A stretch of 22,005 bases of DNA from Bigelowiella natans CCMP2755 (GCA_000320545.1 ADNK01001209.1:1-22005); one strand, 5' to 3'. Counted from the stretch's first letter, positions 9,305-20,539 are shown. Notes: generated from the letters alone by a model not told the origin. Numbers and translations are program-made.

Positions 9305-12300
9305 ATGATCCGCCTACTAGGGCTGGACCAAAACGATAACTACCGAATATTGTATGTTAATATACGGGAAATCGAAACGGAAATACTCAACTTGCAGATG
9401 CGTCTTTCCGAGGATCGTAGGCAGGTAATCCGATCAGTTCTTGCAATATATTGGGGAAAAGTTCATAGCGGTTGTGTATGTTTTACAAATCTTATTCCTC
9501 CTTTACTATTAGCAACAAGAACTGCAGATGGCTATTTCGCAGTGCAAATCTGCCGCCGATCTCGTGGATAGATGGATCATAATCAAGGATGAGCTTAAGA
9601 AAATAGAAGCAGAATTGCCAAATGCGGGCAACGGACTTGCAGTTAAGTTATTTTTTTTGGATAATTCCGTGATAATTGCGGGGTACCTTGAAAAAATGGG
9701 ATTATAGCTAATATCTAAATTTTGGATTATTTTTTTTTTCCAAAGGCTGCCAAGATTAGACAGAAAGCTTTGAAGGATCATGAGAAAGAAGTTGCTGAGG
9801 CCTTGAGACAACATTTTAGTAGGGATAAGTCAGATACATCCAATTGGTTAGATCGCGATCGCGATTCTCTGGTAAGTTTGCAGATTACCATTAACCAGAG
9901 ACAAGGACAGCTTCTAGCCGCTTATGAAACTTGCACTGAACGATGCCGGAAATCGGAGATGATGTTGGTACAGCACCAGAATAGGAGAAACGAGCAAGAT
10001 GGTGCTATTGTAGGGATCGTAGACGCAGCGTACCAGCGGATCTCTGCTACGCTGCATCCTGACCGTGTTCAAAACCCGTCTGACCAAACTCACCGTAGAT
10101 GGAATGAAGTACAGCAAGCTTATAGGATTCTTAGGAATGTGCAGTTGCATCGGAAATTTGTTAGCTCAGATAGTGAAGCGGAATTCTTTAGAGAGATGGC
10201 TAGATTGCAGATTGGGTTTGTGGAGAGCGAGAAGGCAGAATCGCAAGATTCTCAATTGCATAGCTATGCCGCACGTCCAGAACCTCCATCGCAATGCCGT
10301 ATGCCTGTTGTGATAGAAGAGAGTTCGGACTCCACCAGTAGATTAACGACCGTTACCATGGTAATTTATTTTCGTTGGATTTTTCCCTCCAATGCCTAAC
10401 AGCTATTTTTATAATCTTACAGCAATGGCGGTGTGAGAACGGAGAGAAGGGAGTAACGGAATATCAGCTACAGAGTAAAGGGTCGCAAAGCAACGATTTT
10501 GAAGTTGTATATGAGGGGAAAGGATCGGATTGCATTCTAGACTTGCTTCCGGATGAATATGGTGGGTTTTCCTTGTTGTGATATGATGAGCGAGGCATCT
10601 TACAACAGTTTTGCTTGTTTCAGTTTTCCGTGTTAGAGCTCGAAATTCAGCAGGGACTGGTTCATTCAGCCCAGAACTTGTGTACGCGGCTCATGATGCA
10701 CCGGAGAAGAAGAAGAGCATGACAATGCAGAAGATGTATAGAAAAGAGCTCATGGTAAATGAAGCTTGCCGGAATGCAGAACAGCTCCTCGCCAATATCG
10801 TTAAAGATATGATCGAGAATGGATCAAATGCAGCAAAGGTGGAAGAGCTAGCCTCCGCCCTGAATGTGGGTAGGAAAAATAAATTAGATTTAGGGAGTCA
10901 GGAACTGTACAAGAGGGGTACTAATCTGCTGAAGAGCGCTTGGCAGATTCCTGATACCAAAGTTCAGCGCTCTCAGTGGGGAATTAAGTTCAGTTCGCTT
11001 GTTAAAGAATTGCTGTCCCAAAAGTCTTCCGATTCTTTTCAAAAGCTAGTTCGCAGCGAAGTATGGAGTTCATTCGATCAGGAAGTGTTGTGCACCGGTT
11101 TCAACTATCTTGTTATCTTGGCCCTTCGGGCTTTGCGACTGAATTATCCTCCTGTAGTAGTAGACGGAAGCTTACGGGTTCTCCATGCAGCGTTACAAAC
11201 AAAGGCTCAACCGTCCAACCCTTACTGGGTGCGGCGTATTCAAACTTTGTTCGAGCTATTGCGGAAAAAACTACAGCAACAGTGGAATCAAGCTAAATCC
11301 AAGGGCGCCTCTAAGGAAACAACTAGGACCGAAGAACAGAGAAAGATACAGGAAAGACGCCAGGAGGAGCTTGAGAAGAAGAAGGTGAAGGAGAAAAGAG
11401 AAGCCGAGAGACAGGCAGCTCGCTTGAGGGAGCAGAAAAGGAAAGCTCTACACGAAAAGCTATGGCGCCAACAAGTTGCTCAGGGAAAAGTCCAACCAAA
11501 GACTACTAGATCAACTCCTACTAAGCAAACGGTTACAGCCCCTGTAAAACCGGCGCCGAAATTTCGATGCTATCCGAAACATCACCAACAAGGAAAGTTC
11601 CAGCTGTGCAAATTCTGGCTTGTTGGTCAAAGCTGCCGGAAACAACCATGCTGGTTCGCCCATGGAAAAGAGGAGTTGGCAGATTGGTATCGTCAACGTG
11701 AGGACGAGCAAGTGAAGAAAAAGGGCGGGCACAAGAAGCCATCTGATGGATCGTCATCTCCAAGTGAAGCACCTGCTAAAGCTGCCACGGCTTCATCTGA
11801 TGCCTCTGAGAGCCCGCCTAAAGCGAAGGAGACACCCAAGATGCGCCCTACTAAGGCCACACCAGCTCCTGTAGTTAAGTCAGTGTGGCAAAAGAATGCA
11901 GCTAAGAAGACAGTAGAGCAACCCTCGCAATCCACTCAAAAACTGTTGGGAGACATGGATCTGGAAGCCCTTGAAAAAAAAATGTCGGGGATGTGGCAGG
12001 GCAAAAGTACCATGGGGAAAACGAACGTCATGATCTGGCAGAGTTGCAATTTGAATTTCAATCTGCAGCAACGGGGTAAATTCATCGGATCTTGTATTTG
12101 CGTGTGGAACAGGGAGACGTTGTCTTTTAAAATCGAGGGACAGCTGCGTTTTCCGGAGGTGACTCTTGTTCGAAAAGCGGCAGGAAACTCCACAAACCAC
12201 GAATTCTTTAAAATGCGGATCGAGCAAGTTGGAAACCAGCTTTCCATGTCCGGAGCGAGCAGCCAATCGAGATTAAGTCTAATCAGAACTCCAGCCAAAG

Positions 12301-13175
12301 ATAAGAAACCGGGCAAAATGCTTCCTACTCTCCCCAAGAAATCCATAGCAGATCTCTTACCAAGCCCCGCTGCTGATGTGCCTATAGCTACGCAGCGTTC
12401 AGCTTCTGTAGATTCTTTTGCGTATGGTGCAAGTTCTAGACTAGATTCATTCGGTGCTCCAGGTGTTGCGAGCTTACTCGAAGATAGGGGGAAGAGCTCT
12501 CCCGGGCTTTTCAGTTTCGGAATGCTAGGTAGTGCCAAGACCTCTAAGAACAACTCTCCTGCCACCATCGGCCCAGGTGTAGGTCAAACGCCGTCCCCTT
12601 CTAGTGAACAACCGGCTGCAGACGCCAAGGGCCCTTCACCATTGTTGCCACGACCTGTAGGTGGCATTGGAACCATGTTCAATTCGCAGTTTGGCGGTTC
12701 CAAGGTGTGGGGTTCTTTGAATGCCAGCAAATCCCAAGAATACAATAGTAGCGAGACCAAGTTAAAACTTAGCTCGAATCCTATTACTGCAACTTCGACT
12801 ACTAGCCATATTGGAAGCTCGGCCGTTGGCGCAGGAACATCCGGAGCTCCAGGCACCAATAGCTTCTCATCTTACCTACTTCCAAATTCATCGAAGAGTG
12901 TGGGTGGGGGGGGATTTCGCTTCTCATCCGGGATAAGTAATGGTCATGTTGGATTTGGGTCTCTGTTCTCGAGCATGAGCACTTCTTCTTCGACAGACTC
13001 GAAATGGAACATGTCCAATGCTACCAGCCCTGTCCTAGATACGACGAACGCAACTACACCATCGTCAGAAATTAGAAAGCCCTCTGCTGTTGAGCAACTT
13101 AATTCTAGTAGCCAAAAGATGGAGCTTCCTTTAAGGCAAGGAGGCATGAAGACGGGTCAATCCCTTGCGCGGTAA
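9305..13175 (+). CDS. J-like / fibronectin III / CCCH zinc finger protein
   Basis: Function unknown. Exons: 9305-9424, 9513-9641, 9746-10360, 10423-10561, 10624-13175; phases agree and give 1184 residues. Regions in order: a helical, charged N-terminus; a J-like segment (about 168-222) with the HPD tripeptide at 187-189 and RRWNEVQQAYRIL after it; a fibronectin type III domain (about 262-355) ending in DEYVFRVRARNSAGTGSFSP, split by two introns; an alpha-helical stretch; a Lys/Glu/Arg-rich coiled coil (about 570-620); a CCCH finger with C663-x8-C672-x4-C677-x3-H681 (CWFAH); a Pro/Lys/Ala linker; an apparently beta-rich block (about 788-892); and a Ser/Gly/Thr-rich tail with scattered FG dipeptides (FSFG, FGAPG, FGGS, GFGSLF). 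The HPD suggests Hsp70 contact, the CCCH finger RNA binding, and the tail nuclear-pore-like disorder; these are inferences. The start is the first ATG in the open frame and may be extended by an upstream exon. An alternative 3' end is listed separately. Confidence 0.82.
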
Positions 13176-13240
13176 CGTTTCACTAGATTTGTTATAATGT
13201 ATTTTTTTTGTGTTTGAGTATTTGCCACTCTGTTTCCCAG

Positions 13241-13323
13241 GCAAGGACTACAAAGCAACTGGCGTTGATGAGATGAATGTCGGTTGGTGTTCCTTCCAAG
13301 TGCCTTTTGAAGCGGTTGAGTAG
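13241..13323 (+). CDS. possible alternative last exon of the J-FN3-CCCH gene
   Basis: If the donor GTCAAT at 13156 is used instead of reading to the stop at 13173, splicing to the acceptor TTTCCCAG ending at 13240 keeps the frame. It adds a Gly and 26 residues (KDYKATGVDEMNVGWCSF and on) before TAG at 13321-13323. The residues are non-repetitive and protein-like. The same GG-GTCAAT donor is used in the threonine synthase and GTPase genes. A competing donor GTAACG at 13172 would add only a short tail. This is an inference without transcript support. Confidence 0.4.
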
Positions 13324-13567
13324 GCAATAGGTTCTTGAAGGTGCACGTTTCGGAGTAGTGCGGGAAATGCAACATATATGGCGTTATCTCACTACTGGTT
13401 CACATATTTGCAGAATATTTGTGTGTGCACCGGCTACATGATTAAAAAATTAAAGTTACACTAAATTGAGTTCCGTAGCGCTATTGATAGCAAATAGGAT
13501 AAAAGGTTGTCTAGTTGTGCAAACAATTCTCTGTAGTGTGTACAATTTTGTAGCGTTAGTGTTGATT

Positions 13568-13577
13568 AATAAATAAA
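13568..13577 (+). terminator. overlapping AATAAA polyadenylation signals
   Basis: AATAAATAAA lies about 390 bases after the stop at 13175 and 245 after the alternative stop at 13323. It could serve the plus-strand gene. Confidence 0.4.
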
Positions 13578-14081
13578 TAAGTAAGCCACAACTTAGAGTA
13601 ACCTCCTTTTGAGAATGGTGATACGTGCGTGCATGTGCTCATAGTCACAGCCATGCAGCGCACGCGCGTGTGTGGCGTGTCATCATGCATGCTATCACGG
13701 ACAACGTGATGGAAATGTGTACAGTATTATTTACATAAAATTATTGTGTCTCTACTATTATTGCTACTGTGGGAGTGCGTGTGCAACAATGCATGCTGTC
13801 ATACGAAACACGCTCTGCATCTACACGTCTCCATGCGTAGACTGTAGTCTGTGTCTGGTGTGAGAACGTTGCATCTAGCTAGCTAGCCTGCAAAGACACA
13901 TGTGTGCGTCGTGCCCCACGGGAATCTAGGACTGCACACATTCTAGACATGCTGCATAATATTGAGCCATTTGATTGCGATGCATGAAACACATTATCGA
14001 CTAGCGGAGACCAACACATTCAACATTGTTAGCGTTGTAGCCGCTCTAGCGCTGCATCGTTGCACACAGCTAGCTAGCTAG

Positions 14082-14137
14082 ACAGCTACATGAGGATGAC
14101 CATTGAACAAATTTGATTTGATTCAGTGCATCCGTCA
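14082..14137 (+). repeat. dispersed ~60-base repeat, copy B
   Basis: It reads ACAGCTACATGAGGATGACC, then ATTGAACAAATTTGATTTG, then TGCATCCGTC. A stretch of CTAGCTAG lies directly before it. Confidence 0.7.
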
Positions 14138-14579
14138 CATATACACACATGATGTCTAGATGGCGCATGCATTCATAGCGCAGCAGATGCTGTGCTTGAT
14201 CCACACGTACGCTCCACATGCACTAGTGCACACCAGCATGCATGCGCTGCTAGCTCGCTATGGAGCTAGCTGCTACGTCGCAACGTGAACTTTCAGCGTT
14301 GCGCAGGTGTGCGTTCACGTTCTCACGAGCTAGTGTGACGCTACGCTATGTGTGCGCCATGCATGCCACAGCACAACATGCACATCAAATGTGTGAAATG
14401 TGAAACAATGTCTAGCTGTGGCGCGTGCTGCGTGGGCATGCATGCATGAGCTGCCTGGACTAGCTGCATGTGAGTGGTACGTTGTCCATGCATGTTCGCT
14501 CTGAGTTTGGCCTGCCTTTGCACTTCGCAGGTGCATTGCGTACCTAAGCTTGTCACGTGCATGGTCATATGTTCCACGC

Positions 14580-14628
14580 TGCATAAGGATGACAATTAAA
14601 AAATTTAATCACTTCATTACATCCGTCT
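14580..14628 (+). repeat. dispersed ~60-base repeat, copy C
   Basis: It reads TGCATAAGGATGACAATTAA, an AT-rich middle, then CATTACATCCGTCT. It lacks the GCACAGCTACAT left block seen in A and D but shares the right end exactly with D. Confidence 0.7.
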
Positions 14629-14905
14629 CATCACCATCATCACGTGCGATCAAGCTAATAGAATGATATTTGTTCTTGGCTTTCGTTTGTTTGGATGGCA
14701 TCTGCAACTACGATATGGTGAAATTATTGTATTAACTTAGATCGCTTTGGGTGGTGAGCGAGATAGGAAAAAATCGCAATTCATTCATTACAGCCAATCT
14801 GCCGATTCTCAATGCGATCAGTAAATAAATTTTTAGTGTTAGAATTTCATTTTGGGTTCTGCATAATCCATGCGTCTTACATGTTCACCCACATTGCTAT
14901 TACTG

Positions 14906-16177
14906 TTAATTATCGCCGGCAGCATCTGTGTAAGTATCATTCTTCTTCATAAATCTTGTGCGAAGGGGCGAAAGACCTTTTTTTGCTTTTGGAAAATATT
15001 CTGATTGTGGTGATGAGGGTGTTGAGGATGTTGAGGCGGATGTTGATGTTTCGGCTTTGGAAGTTTCAGTCCACTTCTTTTTGTATCCCGAGCTTTTGTT
15101 ACTCCTATTCATTGATAGCTGCCCAGATCTGCAAGCAAGATGGACGTTGTGGGATTACGGTGTAAACACGTGAAACTGTGACTGCAAACGATGAGAACCT
15201 CTTCATTGAGTCCGTTATCTGAAAGGCCAGATCAGGAGAGCTAAAATACCTTTTCGCGATAAACTGAGCAGCCATTGAGTCGACTTCGCCTTTGTGCAAT
15301 CGCTTATCAGAGGCAAGTCCCAGCTCCTCCCGGGCTGACCTGTTGGAGTCAGCTAGTTTATCACGTGCGTCTCAAAGACGAGATATTTGGTACCTGCTCG
15401 ATCCAGCTTCATCAACCGCTAAAACCGCAATATCACAGCCGCGGTGTTGGCAAAGACGTGCAATTGTGCGGCCGAGCTCACGACAAAGCCCCTTGATGCA
15501 TTATTAAGAAAAAAATTAATAGTGTTAGCCTTAACAGACTTGCTCATACTTGCTAATTCGTAGTAATGTGCTATTAAAGATACCGCTTGCGTCGTATCGA
15601 GCCGCCAATTTTGGACATTTCCTGTTCCCCCAACGGGGATCCCGACTACAACAGCACCCACGTTTTCACGCTCTGCTGTCGAGAGGATGGTGTCTGCTAA
15701 TCGAACAAAATCCTGGGGAGAAGTCCCAGGTGTTGCAAGAATAGGAAGGGTTTGGTATGCAATTCCAGCAAAGCCGAGAGCCACCCCTGTGCGCTAAAAA
15801 GATTGGCATTTCAATCCGTCGGAAACATGATTAAATAGGACACAGGTCATGCGGGTGTACCTTTCTACCGAAATCCACAGCCAAAATTCGACCAAAGTTT
15901 TGCTGTCCAGACCCGGGAATATCTGAGTGTTGGCTCTCCGCCGATGCCTTTAGACATGAGAGCAGCCTGGGTATCCTCTGGAATATGGGTGATGGACCTC
16001 CCCGGAAACATCGTGCTGTCCCTGTTTCCCTGCATTGAACCGCATTAAAAAAATAATTAATATGATTGAAATGATAACACGACTGATTTTCCACTACCTA
16101 TGCGCCCTTACAGAGCCCGTGCTGACCCTCTCTCCTGCCATGAAGAAGAAGAGGGCTACCGACCCGAGGAACGCCAT
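14906..16177 (-). CDS. YqgF/RuvX-family RNase H-fold protein with leader
   Basis: In bacteria this family acts in pre-rRNA processing or Holliday-junction resolution; in algae and plants it is usually organellar. Exons in transcript order: 16098-16177, 15861-16029, 15536-15793, 15394-15491, 15250-15339, 14906-15128, giving 305 residues with consistent phase. Core motifs: GRILAVDFGRKRTGVALG (Asp79, metal-binding), GAVVVGIPVGG (129-139), AVLAVDEAGSS (Asp196-Glu197) and KGEVDSMAAQFI (Asp222). The acidic residue usually found after the VVG-P motif is not obvious, and DEAGSS replaces the usual DER-TT, so activity is uncertain. The N-terminus is hydrophobic (MAFLGSVALFFFMAGER) followed by Arg-rich sequence, compatible with a signal or plastid-targeting leader. 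The C-terminus adds a Ser/Thr/Lys-rich tail of about 70 residues. Exon 1 has other possible donors (GTCAGC, GTAAGG), so residues 18-28 are the least certain. Confidence 0.86.
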
Positions 16178-16897
16178 TCTTCCCCTTTTAACTTCCCGGA
16201 AATAGCTGGGATTAAGGCCCAATCCCGCTTCAATTTGACCATTTTTTAAATTATATCATTCCTTCAGAATTAGCCTATATTTATGCATCTTGGCATGACA
16301 GAATCTCTCCTACTAAGTCTTAAAGGATGACGAAGCTGTAATTGAAGATGATTCGTGTGAATAGTGATAAGATATTACTACGACAACGAAGAATGAATGA
16401 ATTTGAGCAAAAACGAGTCAAATCGGCTAAGTCATCAAATTTTCGTTGTTGATGCCTTTCGTTGCCTTTCTGGCTGGATGATTCTCATTTTTCTTGTAAA
16501 TAGGACCTAATTTGGAAGAGTAAGAGATACTTTGTGGAATGTGCGTGTGTGCTTATGTTAAGACGTAGTCAGGCTGGTTTAGCAGATTCTGGTTTGGTGG
16601 TGGGATGCGGTTTTTGTATGTTCCCGAATAGATTATAAAATATATATGCGACATGAATGTTTTGTTGTCGTATAAAAATATCAGGTCACAACTGGCAAAA
16701 ATCGCAATCGCAGCGGTGATGCCACCCACACCCCCTTTCATGGCTATATTTCCTGATCCTGTTGCAATATGAGTGATAATGGAGTGGATGTGTTGCGTTT
16801 AATATATTTTTAAAATACTGAGAAAGTGAGCGCGTTTCAAACGCGAAGAATCTCGTCTGATATTCAAAGATCGATCTGCAGGTGCAACTTCGGGATC
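16178..16897. promoter_or_regulatory. divergent spacer, YqgF-like / AP-1 gamma
   Basis: About 720 bases between two divergent starts. It is more AT-rich near the AP-1 side (TTTAATATATTTTTAAAATA at 16798-16817), which may be part of that promoter. The frame upstream of the AP-1 ATG has no earlier ATG. The minus frame at 16553-16741 shows no recognisable motif. No other gene is seen. Confidence 0.5.
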
Positions 16898-19832
16898 ATG
16901 TCGATCAAACTGCGAGAGCTGATTCGCAATGTGCGTGCATGCAAATCATCCGCGGAAGAGCGTAAGGTGATATTCAAAGAGTGTGCTCTGATTAGAACCT
17001 CGTTCAAGGAGAAAGGTACAGTGAAAAAATTGATGTTGATTTCTTCCTTCTTTTTTAAGTATTTTTTTTTCACCATCCATCCATCAGTGGACTCAGGTCT
17101 GCGCCACAGAAACGTCGCAAAGCTCTTATATATTCATATGCTTGGCTATCCGACCCATTTCGGACAAATGGAGTCCCTGAAACTAATCGCTTCTCCAAAG
17201 TTTAACGAGAAGCGCATAGGCTACCTCGCTCTAATGCTTTTGCTGGACGAGACCCAAGAAGTACTTATGCTGGTGACGAACTGCCTCAAAGGGTAGCAAG
17301 ACTGTAACAAAATGAAACAGACCTTGTTTCTGATCCCGTATGTTTGTTGTGAAACCGCAGAGATTTAAAGCATAAGAACCCATATATTGTTGGCTTGGCG
17401 CTCTGCTCCATGGGCAATATATCCTCCGCGGACATTGCACGTACGTCTTCTCGAATTTGTCCCGCGAATCCTATCTCTGTATCACTCTACCCAACAAGTG
17501 ACATTCCATGGAACTGGGCATAATTTGTCTGAACTGTTTGATGATTCAGGCGACCTTTCGAACGAGGTTATTCGTTTGTTTGGAAGCGGGAACCCATACA
17601 TCAGGAAAAAGGTCCGAAATGCTGAGAAATAAAATGTCATATTCTCTCATGATCGGAGTTATATGTTTTCAGGCCGCCCTCACTGCTATTCGGATCGTAA
17701 AGAAAGTTCCCGAGATGGTGGTTGACTTCATCAAACCTGCCACGGCGCTCTTGAAGACAAAGCAGCACAGCGTGCTCATCACAGCAATCGCACTCATAAC
17801 CGAGATCTGCAAGCTGAAGAAGAAATACGCTAATAAATTCCGATCCCTAGTTCCATCTCTGGTGCGACACCTTAAAACCTTGCTGCTGGCAGGGTATATC
17901 TCTGAGTACGACGTCGTTGGAATCACTGACCCCTTCCTCCAATGCAAGATCATCGGGCTGCTCCGCATCTTAGGTACGGGTAGCTCGAAAGCCAGCGAGG
18001 AGATGACCGATATCCTAGCGCAGATCTCCATCAACACAGAGCCCTCGAAGAACCCCGGGAACGCCATTTTGTACGAGTGCGTGCAGACAATCATGGTGAT
18101 CGACGCGGAGGACGGTCTTAGACAGCTGGCAATTAACATCCTCGGGCGATTCTTGCTTCATCGCGACAACAACATCAGATATGTAGCGTTAAATACTCTC
18201 TGCGGAGTGATTGACCGCGACACGACGTCCATCCAGCGCCACAAGACTCACATAGTCGACTGTCTTAAGGACCCCGACGTCTCGATTCGGAGAAGGGCGC
18301 TGGATCTCATCTACGCACTGGTGACTAAGAGCAACGTGCAGGGGCTGGTGCGCGAGCTGGTCAACTACCTATCCGTGACGTCCGGAGACCTCGAATTCAA
18401 GCGAATGCTCACTGACAAAATCGTCCTCGTGGCGGAGAAGTACACCCCCAGCAAGCTTTGGCATTTGAACACCTTGCTGAGCTTGATCGAGATTGCGGGG
18501 GATGTAACTCGAGACACCGTAGCAGCCAACTGCGTGCTGGTCAGCGGGCACAACAGCGAGCTCCAGCCGTACACGGTGCACCGTCTGTACCACGCTGTGA
18601 AGGAGCAGGTTGTCCCATCCGCGGCGCTGAGGAGGCTGGCGATCTTTTGCATCGGGGAGTACGGAAACCACCTCGTCACCGCGAGCAGCACCGACGATGC
18701 CAACTCGAAGAGGCCCTCGGAATTCAGCGGCAAGTTCTCCACGCACTCTCCTAGCGACGTGCTGGGCACCCTCAAGTACATCCTCAGTAGGCCAACGTGC
18801 ACCAAGGAGGTCAAGGCCTACGCGCTCAACGCCATGGTGAAGCTGTCCACGAGGTTTGACCCCTCGATGCAGCCCGCCATCAAGGCCACGATCAAGAAAT
18901 ACACCTCGAGCATGTCGGTTGAGCTGCAGCAGCGCTCATGCGAGTACATTAACCTCCTTGAGCTGGAGAACGGGGCCGTTAGGACCAAGATTGTCAGCGT
19001 GATGCCCACGCCTGATAAGAAGATCATCAAGAAAGCAGAGGAGGACGATGATGACGAGGATGAGGATGAGGATGAGGATGAAGATGAAGATGAGGATGAA
19101 GATGAGGATGAGGATGAGGAGGAGGAGGAAGAACCCGTCCGTAGGTCTTCAAAGCGGAAACCCCGAAAACCTGCGAAAAAGAGCAAGAAACCTGCCGCGA
19201 AACTCGATTCCAAGGTGGCGCGACAGCAGCAGCAGCAGCAGCAGCCTATAGCAACCACTGCTCCAGTAGTAAATCTCTTTGATATGGACGGTAGCTCTCC
19301 TTCCCAACCGGCCCCCGCGCAGCCAAACGGAGGCGGAGGGGGGGGCGCGGCGAACATCCTCCAATCTATCTTCGGCGACGAGACCCCAGTAGCTGCTGCT
19401 GTAACACCGAGCCAGCCCGTCCAGCAAGTAACCCGCCCCGCTGCAACGACGATGACCAGCACTCCTTCTACTGCGGAGAATAAGGACTTCGTCATACCCG
19501 TCTTCAACTCGCACGGCGTCACCATCATCTTCCAGTGCCGCACAGACGCCTCTAGGCCTGGTCAGTATAGAATCCGGGCTGTATTCACGAATTCCAACGC
19601 CGCAAACGTCACCGACTTTGACATGAAGGTGGCGGTGCCTCCTTGGATGAAGAAGGTCATCAAACCCGCGCAATCTACGACTCTGGCCCCGGGGCAGCCT
19701 GTCTACCAATTTATCCAAATAATGAACAACCAGCTCGGGTCGAAGGCCTCGGTGATGAAGATAAAACTGGACTTCGTGGTCAACGGAACGAAGCAGTCGA
19801 TTTCCCCAATAACAATCAACCAATTCAAGTAG
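16898..19832 (+). CDS. AP1G: AP-1 complex subunit gamma (gamma-adaptin)
   Basis: Large subunit of the AP-1 clathrin adaptor at the trans-Golgi network and endosomes. Exons: 16898-17015, 17088-17292, 17361-17440, 17550-17611, 17673-19832, giving 874 residues (animal gamma is about 820). The trunk (about 1-590) is classic: [85 protein letters not shown] and CIGEYGNHL. The hinge (about 600-757) has an acidic run (611-642), a basic stretch, a poly-Gln run, a clathrin-box-like LFDMD (690-694) and a Gly run. The gamma-ear (about 757-874) has [16 protein letters not shown] and PPWMKKV, ending ITINQFK. Introns are confined to the first 800 bases; the last exon is 2160 bases and visibly richer in G+C than the other genes. 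The donor at 17612 is GTCCGA. An acceptor 9 bases further on (after 17096) could remove Val-Asp-Ser. Confidence 0.97.
19038..19133 (+). repeat. GAT/GAG coding repeat in the AP-1 gamma hinge
   Basis: This imperfect GAGGAT repeat encodes a 32-residue run of only Asp and Glu (residues 611-642). The antisense frame through it is a poly-Ser artefact. The length is likely to vary between individuals. Confidence 0.9.
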
Positions 19833-20539
19833 GGTTGCGGTGAGCTCGGGTCATCTGCGTGCCATTTATTATTGTCCACAGTCTTCGTCACGTCGAATCA
19901 TACGGTTGCTGGAGGTGCTTCCGGGGGGGGAGGGGGGGGGGGCATTGACTTCACGGGATGGCTTTGCTAGCACGTAACTGTCTCACTAGTAGGTAGATGT
20001 GAGGCCGATGCGACGGCTTATACAGACTGAATTTCATTCAGTAGCGATGATGATGCATTATTTCGGCGATGATGATGTAGAAGACGGATTATAGATTCAG
20101 AATAGTCACATCGATTTAGACGAACATTAACAGAAATTGCGCATGCAGCTGAGTCTGAGGAGACACTCGCGCCATTGCTTAAGCCGGCCTTGACATCGAA
20201 GATGGTTGGCGCTCTCTTTCACCAATGTGCACAGCTTTGTGCTGGCATTGCCATCAAGCGCGCAGTTTCGTCTAGTTGTCGCACAGGCTCTAGGGCTTGC
20301 TAGCTTGGCATGTGTGTAACAACTTGACAGCATGACACGCTTGCTAGAGCTAACATGGTGATCGGCAGCTGCACATGTATGCACCCATGCATGCACGTAC
20401 TAGCTAGCAGCTAGCGTACGGCGTGTCCACGACACGGCTAGATGTCGGCCCGAAGTCTGCCCGTTGTTCTGTGCACATCTAGATGTCTGCACATGTGTCT
20501 AGATTTGGCGCCATCAGGCTGCTAGCACGTTAGCATGAT

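Larger units (their letters stand above)
13610..14905. other. gene-free convergent spacer, palindrome-rich
   Basis: This region between two gene ends is dense in CATGCATG, GCTAGC, CTAGCTAG, TCTAGA and TGCGCA words, most strongly at 13660-14560. The open frames here are Cys-, His- and Met-rich products of these words, on both strands, with no protein motif. Dispersed repeat copies B and C lie in it. Confidence 0.65.

Noticed and set aside
11936-12568. 210-codon minus frame inside the J-FN3-CCCH gene
   Set aside because: Antisense shadow of a real exon with a clear domain sequence on the plus strand.
14330-14595. Two overlapping 84-codon minus frames rich in Met, His, Cys and Ala
   Set aside because: Products of CATGCATG and GCTAGC words in the palindrome-rich spacer; two frames of the same strand are equally open, as expected for repeats.
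18818-19823. Minus frames of 241 and 224 codons under AP-1 gamma
   Set aside because: Antisense of the acidic hinge and ear; the poly-Ser run mirrors the GAT/GAG repeat.
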